A DNA stretch of 64,000 bases from Archegozetes longisetosus (lineage: Eukaryota > Arthropoda > Arachnida > Sarcoptiformes > Trhypochthoniidae), in NCBI GenBank assembly GCA_018873245.2, contig JAEMBT020000007.1, positions 3,799,129 through 3,863,128 of the forward strand, written 5' to 3'. A program made the translations under genes and the position numbers. The notes beneath the pieces are model-generated. The model saw only the letters and a list, made by a program, of their open reading frames with translations, was not told the origin of the DNA and did no database searches. This document shows, piece after piece, positions 60,701 through 64,000 of this stretch (position 1 is the first letter of the stretch; every line of letters starts with the position of its first letter).

Positions 60701-63700
60701 GCGATTTAATTGAAAGCACAAAGTTTTAAAATAATAGCTTTAAAGTCGCAAAGTTACAAATAGATTTTCTATTGATATCTAAAAGATAACTGCTTTGATA
60801 AATATTTAAACAAATGAATGGTTAGGACAGAGCTGCGAAAAAATAAGATATAAATAGACTAAAAAAGAAATCAATTGTGACTCGTAGTCAGTGTCAATGT
60901 AAAGGTAAAGCCGAATAATGTGTTAATGCAATGAAGAGCACGTTTACAACAATTAACAGCACTTTAACGATGAGTTCAACAAACTATGAGTGAAACGCAT
61001 CCGAGGGTTAATGACCTCAAAGGCAATTGTTGTCAAGAACGTGAACGCAACCAATAATACCATTAAATAAATGAACAATTCGTTAACAGATTTTCTATTC
61101 TCGACTTAATTACCAGCTTAATTCGACTTTAATCCAATTTTACTGCTTTGATTATTTGTTTTACAACTTTTGGGATAAGAACTTATTATCAATCATAGAG
61201 TCCGCAAATTGTGGATCAATTTGTGCTTAAGAAGTTTTATTACAAACGATTACTTCTTATGTTATTGAGAAGAGATCGCATAAAATGTTTTTTTATTAAA
61301 AGGTGAAAAATAATCTGCTAACATATTGAAAAAAGTATCGTAAATTAGAGAAAATGAAAAACATTGGAAAGAAAACAAGTTGAAAAGTAATCGCACTACG
61401 ATTAAAGATTAGAACAAATTTTTAGCCAATCGTCTCAATCGATGTCTTTTAATAATAATTGCTTTTCACTTAAAGGCATTGAAAAAGTGATTTATAGTTT
61501 TAGTGAATTGGTTTTGTATTTGCTGAAAAATATTTTTGTTTCTCAGTTAGTACTGATTTCATATTTTTGAGGCATTTACAACCGAAAACAATTTGATTAT
61601 TTTAACGACAATTTTTATAAGTAATAAACGCAAATAATAGTAGCACTAAATTGTGAGAAAAAATTGAAAAATGCTTTCAATAAAATGGTTTGCAAATATT
61701 TATCTAAACATAAATTGATTAGTCATTAAAATAGTTTTGAACTTAACTCGTTTTTGTTAATGTTTGCGCAAAAAAGTAATTATAGAGAAAAAATGTTAAC
61801 TATAAATAGAAATATATTGAGAGACAAAAAGTCATTTTTAGTCATTTTACCAAAATTCATTGTCATTATCAGGTATGAGAGGGTGTAAACCAATAGAAGA
61901 CTGAGCTTTGGATCGGTTTTGTAGCAGTGGGACAGGTATTCACTCCTCTAGTAGTGAACGAACTCTCACTTAACTCAAAGACGACAATGAACTCTAAATG
62001 AAAACTTATTTGGCGTAAATATTTGCACAAAATCTAAACGAAAATTATTCATCCTTTTCGACGTAGAAAATGCGTTTGGGCAAATTTGCGAATAGTTTGA
62101 ATAATCTGGCAAATCGTCTTTGGAGGGCTATAAAGTTCTATCGATAATTCAAATAACATTGCAGATACAACTTTTATAGCACTGACCCGACCAAATATTT
62201 GCAACAATTTTCACATGTCACTAATCGATATTTCAAATCGAAATAAGTTTTTCTATTTTAGCGCAAGTTTATCAAAGAAAAGATTGAGAAAAATGGTCAT
62301 TAAACAAGTTCTTGAGGAATGAATAACAAAATTGAAGTTTGAATTAAAAATAAGCTAATCATCAAAATAGTTATAATAAATCAGTACAAAGTTGACTGTG
62401 TTTTGATTCATATCAAACTCTAATCCAATGTTTTAATGAAAGTCTTAAAAATCAAACAAAAAATCAAAGTTCAAGAAAACTTGAAAACTAGCTTCAATCA
62501 AATTTGAACAAATTCTTTTGTAATCGATATCGTTTTGTAACAAGAAACTGATTTGAAAATTCAAGTAATTCTGAAATAAGTGGCTATAAGAGAAATTAAA
62601 AACCATTTCCAATGCTTAAATCACAAATTATTAGAAATTGTTCATAACTATTATATCGTGATTTTGAAATATAATATGAATAATAAGAAAAGTAATGAGA
62701 GTATAATTGCAATTGAAACAAAGATTTGGCTAAAAATGACAAACAAAAACAAATAAAACGCAAAAATGTGAGCGAAATTACAAGAAAACTAGAAGAAATG
62801 TATTTTTTAATTATTAGTCAATAGTAAGAGTCGATGTCCCTTCAGTTGAAGATCTATTCAACAAAATAAGGTTTAATGACCTGCGGAAGCAAACTCTCTC
62901 TCATCGGACATTGACATTGAATGCAGCAAAACAGAGAAATACATTGCTTTGCAGTACAGGTTCTCTAATACTAACGAACACCAGAGTTATCGCATCAAAA
63001 ACAACACAAAACACTTCTATTCTATTACTACAGCCCTGAACTTGACATAAATCCAAGTTTTGCCAAAAACTCAATTCAATTAACAAATTAAACGCTTTTA
63101 TAGCAAACAAACAAATAGATATTGCTTTAAGTTTAACATTTAACTAAATACTGCTTCGATTTTTAAATGCTTTCTCAAATAGTTTTCAAACTGAAAAAAT
63201 ATTTCAAAAGGCATTCTTTAGAAGATTTCAAGACTCAAGACTTTGAAATACTCTTAAATATGAAGTTTTGAGTAGTTTTCAGGTAAAAGAAAGTTAGAGA
63301 AATGGAGAAGAAAATCCAAAATATGTAAAATCAAATTACCTAGTTGAATATTGTTATTGTTTTTGTTTCTATGATTTTTACTGGGTTTGTGATGATTTGT
63401 CGGCGAAACTGAACTTTCGGCTAATTCTCTCTTTGTTTCGTAAATAACAGTAACACCCGCTGGACCACCACTGCCCGTTCGCACTGATGTGGCCGCACTG
63501 CCTGTCACTGAAGGCATTCCATTACTAGTGACCAAGGGAGGGGATGCCACGGGAGGACTGCCCGACAATGGGTTCCGATTCAAAGGAGTGATCAGTGCTT
63601 GTGATTCAGTGCCGGGATATGGAGGAAGAGGTCCGTACTCTTTGGAAGAATATTCTGGAACTGTTTCTGAATAAATACACGGTTTTTCGTCGTATTCTTT

Positions 63701-63856
63701 CTTTATAGGGTCGTAGAAAGAAAGCGAAAAGTCATTGTCGAAGAGTGAGTCAGAGCCCAGTTTGACGCCCGAATCCGGAGAAGACGTAGAAGAAGTGACG
63801 GTCACCGGAGGAAGAACTCCACCACAAGAACCGTCATCCAGTTTGAACACATCCAT
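49135..63856 (-). CDS. Eip78C: E78-type nuclear receptor (NR1E group)
   Basis: Seven coding exons on the minus strand: 63340-63856, 54427-54560, 52196-52337, 51193-51404, 50795-51130, 50550-50655, 49135-49406. Phases agree, 572 aa. The N-terminal 170 residues are Ser/Pro/Gly-rich. DNA-binding domain (about 196-263): [49 protein letters not shown]. Hinge [10 protein letters not shown]. Ligand-binding domain: [52 protein letters not shown] and the helix-12 motif [12 protein letters not shown]. The retained AF-2 helix and GSYITRQQ favour E78 over E75/Rev-erb, which lacks helix 12. In Drosophila Eip78C is an ecdysone-response gene. Intron 1 is 8.8 kb. The exon 3/4 splice makes RDSVRYG where relatives have RDAVRYG. 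Confidence 0.9.
52338..54426. other. E78-type receptor intron 2
   Basis: A 2.1-kb intron between the two zinc-finger exons. I see no ORF, transposon ends or other supported feature in it. Confidence 0.4.
54681..55209. mobile_element. Non-autonomous hAT element with 8-bp target duplication
   Basis: Ends TAGTGATGTATAGCTTA and, inverted, TAGTGTTGTATAGCTTA are flanked by an identical AACCTAAC on both sides (54673-54680 and 55210-55217). An 8-bp duplication and TAGTG-type ends mark the hAT superfamily. The 529-bp body has subterminal (GACTAA)n arrays (densest at 54869-54905, also 55155-55175) and no coding capacity. It sits in intron 1 of the nuclear receptor, within a CCTAA-type telomere-like patch. 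Confidence 0.9.
57463..57560 (+). promoter_or_regulatory. Candidate core promoter, antisense to the receptor gene
   Basis: A (CT)8 GAGA-type tract (57463-57478) is followed by TATAAAAAG (57525-57533) and, 32 bases after the TATA start, an initiator-like CTCAGAG with A at 57557. Spacing fits an arthropod TATA/Inr promoter reading on the plus strand. No plus-strand gene is evident downstream; a non-coding RNA is possible. Motif-based inference only. Confidence 0.3.
57749..57794. repeat. (GA)n microsatellite
   Basis: About 23 uninterrupted GA units, 190 bases downstream of the candidate promoter. The overlapping Glu-Arg repeat frame at 57655-57885 is a product of this tract. Confidence 0.9.
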
Positions 63857-64000
63857 TGATTTGTAAAGTTCTAATCAAAATCAAATCGATTTCAAGAGTG
63901 GATGACATGAATGGGGTTTAAATCAATTTGAATAATGAATTCAAAGAGAAAGACATTATTTGAATGAAGTATTTTTGCACTTATTCTCGTTGTTGAAGTA
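63857..64000. other. 5' region of the E78-type receptor
   Basis: Presumed 5' UTR upstream of the start codon at 63856. It is cut by the window edge. Confidence 0.4.

Larger units (their letters stand above)
55218..63339. other. Large intron 1 of the E78-type receptor, remainder
   Basis: About 8 kb of AT-rich intron. Supported contents are the candidate antisense promoter and GA tract listed separately. A 62-codon plus ORF at 59201-59389 has a more balanced base composition than its surroundings and could mark an unrecognised exon or conserved element. I see no second copy of receptor coding sequence, although alternative first exons, common in ecdysone-response receptors, could be hidden here. 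Confidence 0.4.

Overview
The window is AT-rich eukaryotic nuclear DNA. Protein genes have canonical GT-AG introns, many of only 50-150 bases. The gene set (PGRMC, calumenin, myotrophin, ELOVL elongases, LAMTOR1, CCAR1, class II PI3K and an E78-type nuclear receptor) is animal. The E78 receptor, the transposons and the elongase/desaturase duplication fit an arthropod; an acariform mite is my best guess, but the species cannot be read from the sequence.

Layout. 0-6 kb: PGRMC-like haem-binding membrane protein (-), calumenin-like ER EF-hand protein (+, head to head with PGRMC) and myotrophin (-). All three can be rebuilt exon by exon with consistent phases. 6-31 kb: a gene-poor accessory block. 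It holds a direct duplication (about 7.9-11.1 kb and 15.9-21.2 kb). Each copy carries one intact three-exon very-long-chain fatty acid elongase (-) and a broken N-terminal piece of a fatty acyl desaturase. Around and inside the copies are remains of at least five DNA transposon types (MULE, two mariners, Merlin, Tc1-like, another DDE transposase), an LTR retrotransposon primer-binding site, a long fold-back hairpin, a run of heat-shock-element pentamers, and a secreted-protein pseudogene with four in-frame stops.

31-46 kb: dense housekeeping block with LAMTOR1 (-), a tRNA-like pol III relic, CCAR1 (+, 12 exons) and a class II phosphoinositide 3-kinase (+, 16 exons). Each of the last two has one apparent single-base frameshift in an otherwise well-conserved coding exon. 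46-64 kb: 3 kb of non-coding DNA, then an E78/NR1E-type nuclear receptor (-, 7 coding exons) whose first intron is 8.8 kb and carries a candidate antisense promoter; a non-autonomous hAT element with a perfect 8-bp target duplication lies in that intron near its 3' end.

Functionally the genes touch membranes and lipid signalling (PGRMC, ELOVL, PI3K-C2, LAMTOR1-mTORC1), ER calcium (calumenin) and hormone-linked transcription (E78, CCAR1), but they are independent eukaryotic genes and not an operon. I see no wholly new system. The most interesting signal is the mosaic divergence of the two elongases: exons 1 and 3 are 1-2% different, while exon 2, with the catalytic histidine box and an adjacent membrane segment, is about 15% different.
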